Shown here: positions 5,977 to 12,482 of the stretch, piece by piece
How the letters are laid out: every line of letters starts with the position of its first letter
How positions within the stretch are numbered: position 1 is the stretch's first letter
From: a virus
Virus record (IMG/VR): IMGVR_UViG_3300009109_000019
Location: 1-33,147 of that record
Strand: one strand, 5' to 3'
DNA: 33,147 nucleotides
The notes under the pieces: generated by a model
Databases searched by the model: none
The model's input: only the letters and a program-made list of their open reading frames with translations
What the model was told of the DNA's origin: nothing
Program-made: the position numbers and the translations under genes

Positions 5977-6464
5977 TGCTGGTTCTCCTTCTGGTTGGTT
6001 TCTTCTTCGATCATAGCCGCTAGCAGGTCAGCGGTGGGCAGGGACCTACCGCCTCCCTTCTGTGGTTCTCGTTCCTTGGTTCTAGTTCTGGGCCGCACTG
6101 ACGCGGCCCCCCTCCCCGCATCTGTGCGGCCCCCTCCCCGCGTGGATGCGCCTCCCCCTCCCCTATGTTGCGGGTCGGTGCGGAAGATCGTCCACAGGTT
6201 CGTCAGGTTGTGCCCGGCGTCCTGCTTGCGGCGCTCCACGTGCAGCGCCTCAGCGTCCACGAGGGCGATGGCCCACCGGTCCACGGTGCCGGTTGAGCAG
6301 CCGAGCCGCCGGGCGAGCGTCAACCTGGATGGCCAGCATCGGCCCTGATCGTCGGCGTACCGGCCGAGCACCCCGTACAGGCGCACCGCCCCGTGCGGCA
6401 GGTCAGCGTGGTCGAGCACCCATTCGGGGATGATCGCGAACGGGCCGGTGTCGGATTGGATCAT
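5973..6464 (-). CDS. O-like replication initiation protein (winged helix)
   Basis: 163 residues from ATG 6464 (ATGA overlap). Residues about 8-75 are a winged-helix domain of the phage O/HTH_36 type: FAIIPEWVLDH, GAVRLYGVLGRYAD, WPSRLTLARRLGCSTGTVDR and WAIALVDAEALHVERR. A Gly/Arg-rich low-complexity linker (GGGGASTRGGGRTDAGRG) follows, then a charged tail ending IEEETNQKENQQ. In lambda the O protein binds iterons that lie within its own gene, in the linker. The same design is seen here: three iteron-like repeats fall exactly in the linker DNA. The helicase-loader-like gene follows after one gene. Confidence 0.65.
   Translation of the reverse strand: MIQSDTGPFAIIPEWVLDHADLPHGAVRLYGVLGRYADDQGRCWPSRLTLARRLGCSTGTVDRWAIALVDAEALHVERRKQDAGHNLTNLWTIFRTDPQHRGGGGASTRGGGRTDAGRGAASVRPRTRTKEREPQKGGGRSLPTADLLAAMIEEETNQKENQQ
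6103..6165. repeat. Three iteron-like direct repeats (candidate replication origin)
   Basis: Plus strand: units begin GCGGCCCCCCTCCCCGC (6103), GCGGCCCCCTCCCCGC (6126) and GCGCCTCCCCCTCCCC (6148), spaced 23 and 22 bases, or about two helical turns. They encode the Gly/Arg linker of the O-like protein. The adjoining 6061-6090 is richer in A/T, as an unwinding element would be. The alternative is a purely protein-level low-complexity repeat. Confidence 0.45.
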
Positions 6465-6982
6465 GTCAGCCGCCTCGCTGGGAGTTGCACACTCAGGGCG
6501 TCGGGTTCGACCTTGCAGAACTCGTCCGGGTCGAGGCCCATGTCGCGGAGTGCTGTCAGCCGCCAAGACGGGCGGGCGCATCGGAACAGGACACGGGCGA
6601 TGGCCTCCGACTCGGATTCGTACTCGCCGGTCGCCTCGTCGACCCGCCGTTCGTCGCGGGCACGGGCCACGACATGCCGCCACAGTTCGTCGTGATCCCA
6701 GCCGGTGCGTTTCATCGACCGGCGCACCTCGTACAACCCGTCGCCGGTTTCCAGGTTCCGGCGGTCACCGAGGCTGCGGATCAACGCCTGCTCGGCCGAC
6801 TTGTAAACGATGGCGAGCAGGTGTTTCAGGTTCCGTAGGTCCAGCAGCAGGGCAGCGAGGAACTGCGGGTCCTCGTCGTTGGCTTCCAGCAGGGCACCGT
6901 CGAGCAGGGCGAGCGCGTCCTCCAACCTGTCGAAGTCGAGGGTCACTGTTTCGTCGGGCGGCGGGTTAGGATGTTGGGGCAT
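6461..6982 (-). CDS. Conserved actinophage protein next to RecT, function unknown
   Basis: 173 residues from ATG 6982, after GGAAGGAGAACCG. A helical acidic N-terminus (LDFDRLEDALALLDGALLEA) leads to KSAEQALIRSLGDRRNLETG, then a strand VRRSMKRTGWDHDELWRHVVARA. The end is SEAIARVLFRCARPSWRLTALRDMGLDPDEFC. This W-D-H-[DE]-x-[LV] and P-S-W-R-x-x-x-L pattern occurs in actinophage proteins encoded beside recombination genes. It may be a partner of the annealing protein; there is no visible nuclease motif. Confidence 0.65.
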   Translation of the reverse strand: MPQHPNPPPDETVTLDFDRLEDALALLDGALLEANDEDPQFLAALLLDLRNLKHLLAIVYKSAEQALIRSLGDRRNLETGDGLYEVRRSMKRTGWDHDELWRHVVARARDERRVDEATGEYESESEAIARVLFRCARPSWRLTALRDMGLDPDEFCKVEPDALSVQLPARRLT

Positions 6983-7003
6983 CGGTTCTCCTTCCGTGCA
7001 TGG

Positions 7004-7038
7004 TGACCCCGGCCGCAGGTTCCCCCCGGCCGGGGTCA
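7004..7038. terminator. Intercistronic hairpin after the RecT-like gene
   Basis: A perfect 12-bp inverted repeat (7004-7015 with 7027-7038, loop 11) between the RecT-like stop at 7047 and the next ribosome site. There is no T-tract on the minus strand, so partial termination or mRNA stabilisation of the upstream segment is more likely than full stop. Confidence 0.5.
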
Positions 7039-7046
7039 TCAGGTTT

Positions 7047-7823
7047 TCAGGTTACTGCTACCGGGTCGGGTTCGATGTCTGCGCCGAGTTGGCTCCAGAT
7101 GTCGTCGAGCCGGTCGGCGGGCACCTTGCCGGAGTCGAGCGGCGGGATGCCCTCATCCTTCCACCAGGCCTTCAACAACTCACGGTCGACAACATCCAAC
7201 AACCCGATGCTCTGTCGTAGGGCGTCGATCTCGTCGGCGGTGGCGTAGGCGATCGGTTCGGGTGCCACCTCCAGGGCAGGCGGGTCGACTGTTTCGGCTT
7301 CCAGCACTTCACCGTTGCTGTCCACGTCGCCGCCGATCTCCTCCGGCACGTAGCCAGCGCCAAGCACCACGTCGGGGAACAGCACCCGGCACAAGGCCGA
7401 CACGGCCCGCCACGTCAGCATCGCGCCCTCGTACTGTTTCCAGTTCTTCTTCCCGGCTAGTCCGGCGTTCTGAGCGTCGCCGATGGTGAACACGGCCTGA
7501 TGCTGGTCACCGGTGTCGGCTCGCTTGCCGGTCGCTGTGGCAACACCGGGCTGCACGTCGATGGTGACGGAGTGCCCGGCCTGTCGGACGAGACCGAGCA
7601 TCGCTTCGGGTCGCAGCGAGGCGGTGCCTTCGATGACATGGAAGTTGCGGAGCGCCGTCATGGCGTCCCATCCGTAGGCTCGCCCGGCGAGTCCAGCAGC
7701 GATGATGTCTGTCGGCTTTCGCCGGTACGCAGCCGGGACGATGCCCGACTGGGCGAGCACGTCGGCTTGCTTGCAGATCAGGTCGAAAACCTCAGTCTCC
7801 GACAGTGGCATGAGGGTGGTCAT
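7047..7823 (-). CDS. RecT-like single-strand annealing protein
   Basis: 258 residues from ATG 7823, after AACCAACCAAGGAGAACCAC. The N-terminal 150 residues match actinophage RecT-like annealing proteins: ADVLAQSGIVPAAYRRKPTD, AAGLAGRAYGWDAMTALRNF, HVIEGTASLRPEAMLGLVRQ and AGH, then KKNWKQYEGAMLTWRAVS. Residues about 165-225 are acidic and probably disordered; the C-terminal helical part may bind partners. Such proteins anneal strands in phage recombination and repair, usually with a 5'-3' exonuclease. No exonuclease is seen here, so a host or unrecognised nuclease must serve. Its own promoter and operator-like repeats lie at 7850-7872. Confidence 0.75.
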   Translation of the reverse strand: MTTLMPLSETEVFDLICKQADVLAQSGIVPAAYRRKPTDIIAAGLAGRAYGWDAMTALRNFHVIEGTASLRPEAMLGLVRQAGHSVTIDVQPGVATATGKRADTGDQHQAVFTIGDAQNAGLAGKKNWKQYEGAMLTWRAVSALCRVLFPDVVLGAGYVPEEIGGDVDSNGEVLEAETVDPPALEVAPEPIAYATADEIDALRQSIGLLDVVDRELLKAWWKDEGIPPLDSGKVPADRLDDIWSQLGADIEPDPVAVT

Positions 7824-7849
7824 GTGGTTCTCCTTGGTTGGTTGCTAAC

Positions 7850-7872
7850 AGTTTAGCCGTTCCGGCTAGCCG
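7850..7872 (-). promoter_or_regulatory. Promoter with overlapping inverted repeats for the RecT operon
   Basis: Minus strand -10 TAAACT at 7850-7855. Directly upstream and overlapping are two inverted repeats: TAGCCG/CGGCTA with a 3-base spacer (7854-7868) and the palindrome CGGCTAGCCG (7863-7872). This lies between the WhiB stop and the RecT-like ATG. A repressor site covering the promoter is the natural reading; the protein is unknown, with the HTH gene at 3513-3755 one candidate. Confidence 0.5.
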
Positions 7873-7897
7873 AGGCTATGGGGATTCGCCCGAACCG

Positions 7898-8131
7898 TCA
7901 GATTCTTCGACGCCGCTCCCGCAACCTCCGCCGCTGCCGCTCCCCCAGGCCACCCCACACGCCCTGCTCCAACGGCCACAACGACGACTCCAGGCACGCC
8001 TCCCGCACCGGACACGACCCGCACAACTCGACAGCCTGAGCCGACGCCCGCGCCCCAACCTCAGGAAAGAACCACCACGTCGGAGCACCCCGGCACGCCG
8101 CCCGCCCCCGCCAATCCTCGCCGTCATCCAT
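7898..8131 (-). CDS. WhiB-family iron-sulfur transcription factor (proximal copy)
   Basis: 77 residues from ATG 8131; a TTG at 8140 is also in frame. All hallmarks are present: C13, CGSCPVREAC (C37, C40, C46), the GVWGG turn (57-61) and the basic tail LGERQRRRLRERRRR. FFP before the cluster is typical of the family. It should bind a 4Fe-4S cluster, contact the host principal sigma factor and act on DNA through its tail. It is the first gene of the minus-strand early arm, divergent from the methyltransferase. A TAGCCT box (8140-8145) lies 8 bases from the ATG, so this transcript may be nearly leaderless too. Confidence 0.85.
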   Translation of the reverse strand: MDDGEDWRGRAACRGAPTWWFFPEVGARASAQAVELCGSCPVREACLESSLWPLEQGVWGGLGERQRRRLRERRRRI

Positions 8132-8204
8132 GCCGGTCAAGGCTACGCGAGCCGCCCCGGCAACACGGCGACCCGCATCGCACCCTGGACCGTCCTCTGG
8201 ACAC

Positions 8205-8210
8205 TAGAGT
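8205..8210 (+). promoter_or_regulatory. -10 box (TAGAGT) for the methyltransferase-terminase operon
   Basis: TAGAGT lies 7 bases from ATG 8218, the second in-frame Met of the ParB-methyltransferase gene. With leaderless spacing this favours 8218 as the start over 8212, which is only 1 base away from the box. No convincing -35 was seen. Confidence 0.45.
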
Positions 8211-8211
8211 C

Positions 8212-9393
8212 ATGGACATGCCAGAACCCGAGATCACCATTACCCCCATCGACCGGCTCACCCCGCACCCCGACAACCCGCGGCAAGGCGACATCGGAGC
8301 CATCACCCAGAGCATCGAACAGAACGGCTGGTACGGCACGCTTGTCGCCCAGCACTCCACCGGGCATGTCCTCGCCGGTAACCACCGCCTCCAAGCCGCC
8401 CGCCAACTCGGCATCGAGTCGCTGCCCGTCTGGTGGGTCGACTGCGACGACACACAAGCCCGCCGCATCCTCCTCGCCGACAACCGCACGAACGATCTCG
8501 CCACCTACGACAACGACCTGTTGACGGAACTCCTCGCCGGGTTGGCGTCGACGGATGATCTGCTCGGCTCCGGCTATGACGGCGACGACCTCGACGACCT
8601 CCTCGGCGACATTACGACCGACGTAAACGATGACCCGGGTGCTGGCGCTGGAGCGGTGCCAGACGATCCGATCACCGAACGTGGCGACCTCATTATTCTC
8701 GGTCAGCATCGCTTGGTGTGTGGCGACGCGACCGATGAGGCCGACCGGGCGTTGCTGCTGGATGGGGCACGCCCGGACGCGATCTACACCGACCCGCCGT
8801 ATGGCATGAACCTTCAGACTGACTACGCAGCCATGCACACGTTCAAAAACAAGAGCCGCAAGTCGAATACGTTCCGCCCCGTCCTCGGAGACGACGCGCC
8901 GTATGACGCAGCGCCGCTCATCGAGGCGTTCGCTGACGTGGAGGAGCAGTTCTGGTGGGGTGCCGACTATTACCGGGGCACGATTCCGTCCGGTGGCTCT
9001 TGGGTGGTGTGGGACAAGCGAGAAGACGGAACCCTGAACTTCGACAAGGTCATCGGCAACGCGTTCGAACTGTGCTGGTCGCGCCAATCCCACCGCCGGG
9101 AGTTGGCCCGCATCCTCTGGACCGGATGGAACGGCCTCAATGCCAAAGACGAGGACACCAGCCGCCGCATCCACCCGACCCAGAAGCCGGTCGCTCTGGC
9201 GAAGTTTTTCATGGACCGCTGGATCAAGGACGGCTGGTCGGTGCTTGACCTGTACGCCGGGTCCGGTTCGACGCTGATGGCGTGCGAGGCAACCGGGCGA
9301 CGCTGCTACACGATGGAACTGGACCCCGGCTACTGCGACGTGATCGTCACCCGTTGGGAGGAAGCAACCGGGCAGACCGCGGAGCGTCCGTGA
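8212..9393 (+). CDS. ParB-like domain fused to a DNA methyltransferase
   Basis: 393 residues (391 if ATG 8218 is used). Residues about 6-105 are a ParB/Srx-type domain: DRLTPHPDNPR, LVAQHSTGHVLAGNHRLQAA (GNHR at 56-59) and RILLADNR. Residues about 145-390 are a beta-class amino-methyltransferase: catalytic TDPPYG (D194-Y197), WWGADYY, RIHPTQKPVAL and the SAM-binding LDLYAGSGST (345-354). The order DPPY before the SAM motif defines the beta class, which makes N6-methyladenine or N4-methylcytosine. Such fusions are common next to terminases and probably protect phage DNA from restriction. No partner restriction gene is present. Confidence 0.9.
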   Translation: MDMPEPEITITPIDRLTPHPDNPRQGDIGAITQSIEQNGWYGTLVAQHSTGHVLAGNHRLQAARQLGIESLPVWWVDCDDTQARRILLADNRTNDLATYDNDLLTELLAGLASTDDLLGSGYDGDDLDDLLGDITTDVNDDPGAGAGAVPDDPITERGDLIILGQHRLVCGDATDEADRALLLDGARPDAIYTDPPYGMNLQTDYAAMHTFKNKSRKSNTFRPVLGDDAPYDAAPLIEAFADVEEQFWWGADYYRGTIPSGGSWVVWDKREDGTLNFDKVIGNAFELCWSRQSHRRELARILWTGWNGLNAKDEDTSRRIHPTQKPVALAKFFMDRWIKDGWSVLDLYAGSGSTLMACEATGRRCYTMELDPGYCDVIVTRWEEATGQTAERP

Positions 9394-9845
9394 AGCAAAT
9401 CTCCCCGGAGGTCGCCGAGAAGTACCGGGCCGTCCTCGAACTCCGCTGCGCTGGGTTGTCGTTCGACCAGATCGCGCAACGCGTCGGCTACGCCGGTAGG
9501 CAGGGAGCGAAGCACGCCTACGACTCGGCGCTGGAACGGTGGGCGATCGAAACGGTCGAGCAGCAGCGCATCATCCAGTCGGAACGCCTCGACCGCATTT
9601 TCACGGAGGCGTACCGGGCAGCGGTGAAGGGCGACTTGTCCGCGATCGACCGGTGTCTCCGCATCGAGAAGCGCCGCGCCGAACTGTGGGGCCTCGACGC
9701 TCCCCGGCAGCACACCGTGACTGGCGCGGACGGTGGCCCGCTTGAGATCGCTACGGACGTGGGGCAGATTCTCCGTGACCGGCTTGCGGAGATCGCTGCC
9801 CGCGACCCGGCGGTCCTCGATGCTGTCCCGGTCGATGACGAGTGA
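9390..9845 (+). CDS. terS: Terminase small subunit
   Basis: 151 residues from GTG 9390 (GTGA overlap with the methyltransferase stop). The N-terminal part has a helix-turn-helix, VLELRCAGLSFDQIAQRVGYAGRQGAK in two parts. Helices around ALERWAIETVEQQRIIQSERLDRIF then suit ring assembly, and a C-terminal tail LEIATDVGQILRDRLAEIAA follows. TerS binds the packaging site and feeds DNA to TerL. Its place directly before and overlapping the large subunit supports the call. Confidence 0.75.
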   Translation: MKQISPEVAEKYRAVLELRCAGLSFDQIAQRVGYAGRQGAKHAYDSALERWAIETVEQQRIIQSERLDRIFTEAYRAAVKGDLSAIDRCLRIEKRRAELWGLDAPRQHTVTGADGGPLEIATDVGQILRDRLAEIAARDPAVLDAVPVDDE

Positions 9846-11166
9846 TCTGTCTCCGGCGCAGCGCCTCGCTGCCCTCCCGACCAGGGTGCTCGATCAGGTG
9901 CTCGCCGGGTTGGATGACCGGCAGGTCGAAGCCGCCCTCTACGACTGGAGCCTATGGGGCCGCCCGGATCAGCAACTCCCCGGCGACCTCGACTGGTTCA
10001 TCATGCTGTATCTCGCTGGCCGCGGCTGGGGCAAGACCCGCACCGGCGCGGAGGCGATACGCCGAGAGGTCGAAGCCGGGCGTGCCGGACGCATCGCCCT
10101 CGTCGGCCCAACCGCCGCCGACGTGCGGGACACGATGATCGAGGGCGAGTCGGGGCTGATGCGAGTGTTCCCACCGTGGAACCTGCCCGAGTATGAGCCG
10201 TCGAAACGCCGGGTCACGTTCCGCAACGGCGCAGTCGCTACCGCCTACTCGGCAGACCAGCCGGACCGGCTGCGTGGCCCGAACCATGACCTGGCGTGGG
10301 CCGACGAGTTAGCGGCATGGCGGTACCCGGACGCGTGGGACATGCTGATGATGGGGCTGCGAATCGGCGACCAGCCCCGCGCCATCGTCACGACAACGCC
10401 GAGACCGATTGCGCTCATCAAGAGCCTGATCAACCGGGCTGGGGTCCGGGTCGTCACCGGGTCGACGTTCGACAACGCTGCGAACCTTGCACCGTCGTTC
10501 CTCGACGAGATCACCGGCCGCTACGAAGGCACCCGCCTCGGCCGTCAGGAACTCCACGCCGAGATCCTCGACGACGCCGAGGGTGCCCTCTGGTCCCGCA
10601 TCCTGCTGGACGAGCATCGGGTGCGTGAAGTGCCGGACCTGACTCGGCTCGTTGTCGCTGTCGACCCGGCGGTGTCCGCTGGCCCCGACTCGGCCGAGAC
10701 CGGCATCGTCGCTGTCGGTGTTGACGAGGGCGGCCACGGCTACGTTGTTGATGATCGCTCCACCCGAGGCTCCCCCGCAGAGTGGGCCAGTCAAGCCATC
10801 GCCCTGTACCACACGCTGCGCGCCGACCGCATCGTTGCCGAAGCCAACCAAGGAGGCGACATGGTGCGGCACACACTCGCCACTGTCGACCCGACAGTGC
10901 CAGTCAGACTCGTTCACGCATCCAGAGGCAAACGCACGAGAGCCGAACCGGTCGCTGCCCTGTACGAGCAGGGCCGCATCCATCACGTCGGCGGGTTCCC
11001 AGCCCTGGAGGATCAGCAATGCTCGTGGGTGCCCGGCGAAGGCGTGTCCCCAGATCGGGTTGACGCCCTCGTCTGGGCGGTCACCGACCTGCTAGTGGGC
11101 CAGCAAGCACCACCGGCTGTAGTACCCTCCGGTCTGTCGCAGTCGTCGCCCTGGGCTATCACATGA
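9835..11166 (+). CDS. terL: Terminase large subunit (ATPase and nuclease)
   Basis: 443 residues from ATG 9835, overlapping terS by 11 bases; a longer in-frame upstream start would lie deep inside terS. Walker A is GRGWGKT (62-68), Walker B LAWADE with D157 and E158, and the coupling motif TTTPRP follows. The C-terminal RNase H-like nuclease starts at VVAVDPAVSAG (D277), with E-A-N-Q-G-G-D as a second acidic cluster and SPDRVDALVWAVTDL containing the last aspartates. It pumps DNA into the prohead and cuts the concatemer. The length is usual for the family. Confidence 0.92.
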   Translation: MTSDLSPAQRLAALPTRVLDQVLAGLDDRQVEAALYDWSLWGRPDQQLPGDLDWFIMLYLAGRGWGKTRTGAEAIRREVEAGRAGRIALVGPTAADVRDTMIEGESGLMRVFPPWNLPEYEPSKRRVTFRNGAVATAYSADQPDRLRGPNHDLAWADELAAWRYPDAWDMLMMGLRIGDQPRAIVTTTPRPIALIKSLINRAGVRVVTGSTFDNAANLAPSFLDEITGRYEGTRLGRQELHAEILDDAEGALWSRILLDEHRVREVPDLTRLVVAVDPAVSAGPDSAETGIVAVGVDEGGHGYVVDDRSTRGSPAEWASQAIALYHTLRADRIVAEANQGGDMVRHTLATVDPTVPVRLVHASRGKRTRAEPVAALYEQGRIHHVGGFPALEDQQCSWVPGEGVSPDRVDALVWAVTDLLVGQQAPPAVVPSGLSQSSPWAIT

Positions 11167-12482
11167 ACCAACCGAAGCCGAGAACCGCTAAGCAGGTGCG
11201 CCCGCGCTCCACTGACTTCGCTGAGGTCGGATCAACCGGCCTCACGATCTACGGCGGGCGCGTGCAGGAGGACTTCCTCCGAGCATTGCAGGGACCGAAG
11301 GCGACAGCCGTGTTCCGCGAGATGGCCGACAACCATCCCGTCATCGGGGCGATATTGCACGCCGTCGAGATGCAGTTCCGATCCGTCGAGTGGAGCGTTC
11401 GCCCGGCTGATGAGAACAATCAGGCAGCCATCGACCAAGCCCAGTTCGTCGCCGGATGTATGGACGATATGTCGGCGTCGTGGCGGGACACGATCACGAA
11501 CATCCTGTCGATGCTGACATACGGGTTCTGCGTCAACGAGATCGTGTACAAGCGCCGGGAAGGTCATCAGCAGGACGGGTCATCCAGCCGCTTCGATGAC
11601 GGCCGCATCGGGTGGCGCAAGTTGCCGATCCGCGCGCAGGACACGATCGACGAGTGGGTGTTCGACGAGCATGGCGGCATCGACGCTGTGATCCAGAACG
11701 ACATGACCTCCGGGTCAGGCCGGGTCACGATCCCGATTGAGAAGGCGCTGCTGTTCCGCACGACGACGAAGATGAACAACCCTCGTGGCCGGTCCGTGCT
11801 CCGCAACGCTTACGTGCCGTGGTACTACCAGCGCCGCATCCTAGAGATCGAAGCGATCGGCATTGAGCGTGACCTCGCCGGGCTACCGGTCGCGTTCGTG
11901 CCGCCGCAGTTGCTCAGCGACAATGCAACCAGCCAGGAATCAGCGGCCCTTGACGCCATCAAGGACATCGTGCGCAACATCAGGCGCGACGAGCAGGAGG
12001 GGCTCGTGTTCCCGCTGGCGTACGACCCAGACACGAAGCAGAAGGCGTACGACATTCAACTGCTCAGCACCGGTGGCCGCCGCCAGTTCGACACGAACGC
12101 AATCGCCGCCCGATACGACGCCCGCATCGCCATGTCCGTGTTGGCGGACTTCATCCTCCTGGGTCACGACCGGGTAGGGACTCAAGCCCTGTCCGTGTCG
12201 AAGATCAGCCTGTTCCACGAGTCGATCGGGGCGTGGCTCGACGGCATCTCCGACGTGTTCAACAAGCACGCCATCCCCCGACTCATGCGCCTCAACGGTG
12301 TCCCCGAGGACGAGTTCCCGATCCTCGTTGCGACCGCCCCAACGACTGTCGATCTCGGCGAGGTCGCCGACTACGTGTCGAAGTTGACCGGCTCCGGTGC
12401 CCTCCTCCCCGACGACGGCATGACCGACTGGCTGCGTGACCTCGCTGGGATGCCCGCCGAGGAGGCCGAGGTCCTAGCGTGA
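11163..12482 (+). CDS. Portal protein (Mu gp29-like)
   Basis: 439 residues from ATG 11163 (ATGA overlap with terL). Visible features are NHPVIGAILHAVEMQFRSVEW early on, TYGFCVNEIVYKRR, a long central helix region YYQRRILEIEAIGIERDLAG, and the stem-crown part ADFILLGHDRVGTQALSVSK, which matches Mu gp29-type portals. The portal forms the dodecameric DNA channel at one vertex, docking terminase and later the connectors. Order TerL-portal-MuF is classical. Confidence 0.85.
   Translation: MNQPKPRTAKQVRPRSTDFAEVGSTGLTIYGGRVQEDFLRALQGPKATAVFREMADNHPVIGAILHAVEMQFRSVEWSVRPADENNQAAIDQAQFVAGCMDDMSASWRDTITNILSMLTYGFCVNEIVYKRREGHQQDGSSSRFDDGRIGWRKLPIRAQDTIDEWVFDEHGGIDAVIQNDMTSGSGRVTIPIEKALLFRTTTKMNNPRGRSVLRNAYVPWYYQRRILEIEAIGIERDLAGLPVAFVPPQLLSDNATSQESAALDAIKDIVRNIRRDEQEGLVFPLAYDPDTKQKAYDIQLLSTGGRRQFDTNAIAARYDARIAMSVLADFILLGHDRVGTQALSVSKISLFHESIGAWLDGISDVFNKHAIPRLMRLNGVPEDEFPILVATAPTTVDLGEVADYVSKLTGSGALLPDDGMTDWLRDLAGMPAEEAEVLA

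Noticed and set aside
8143-9174. A 343-codon minus-strand frame opposite the methyltransferase
   Set aside because: It is a shadow of high-GC codon bias. The plus strand has clear ParB and methyltransferase motifs and the minus frame shows no motif or ribosome site.
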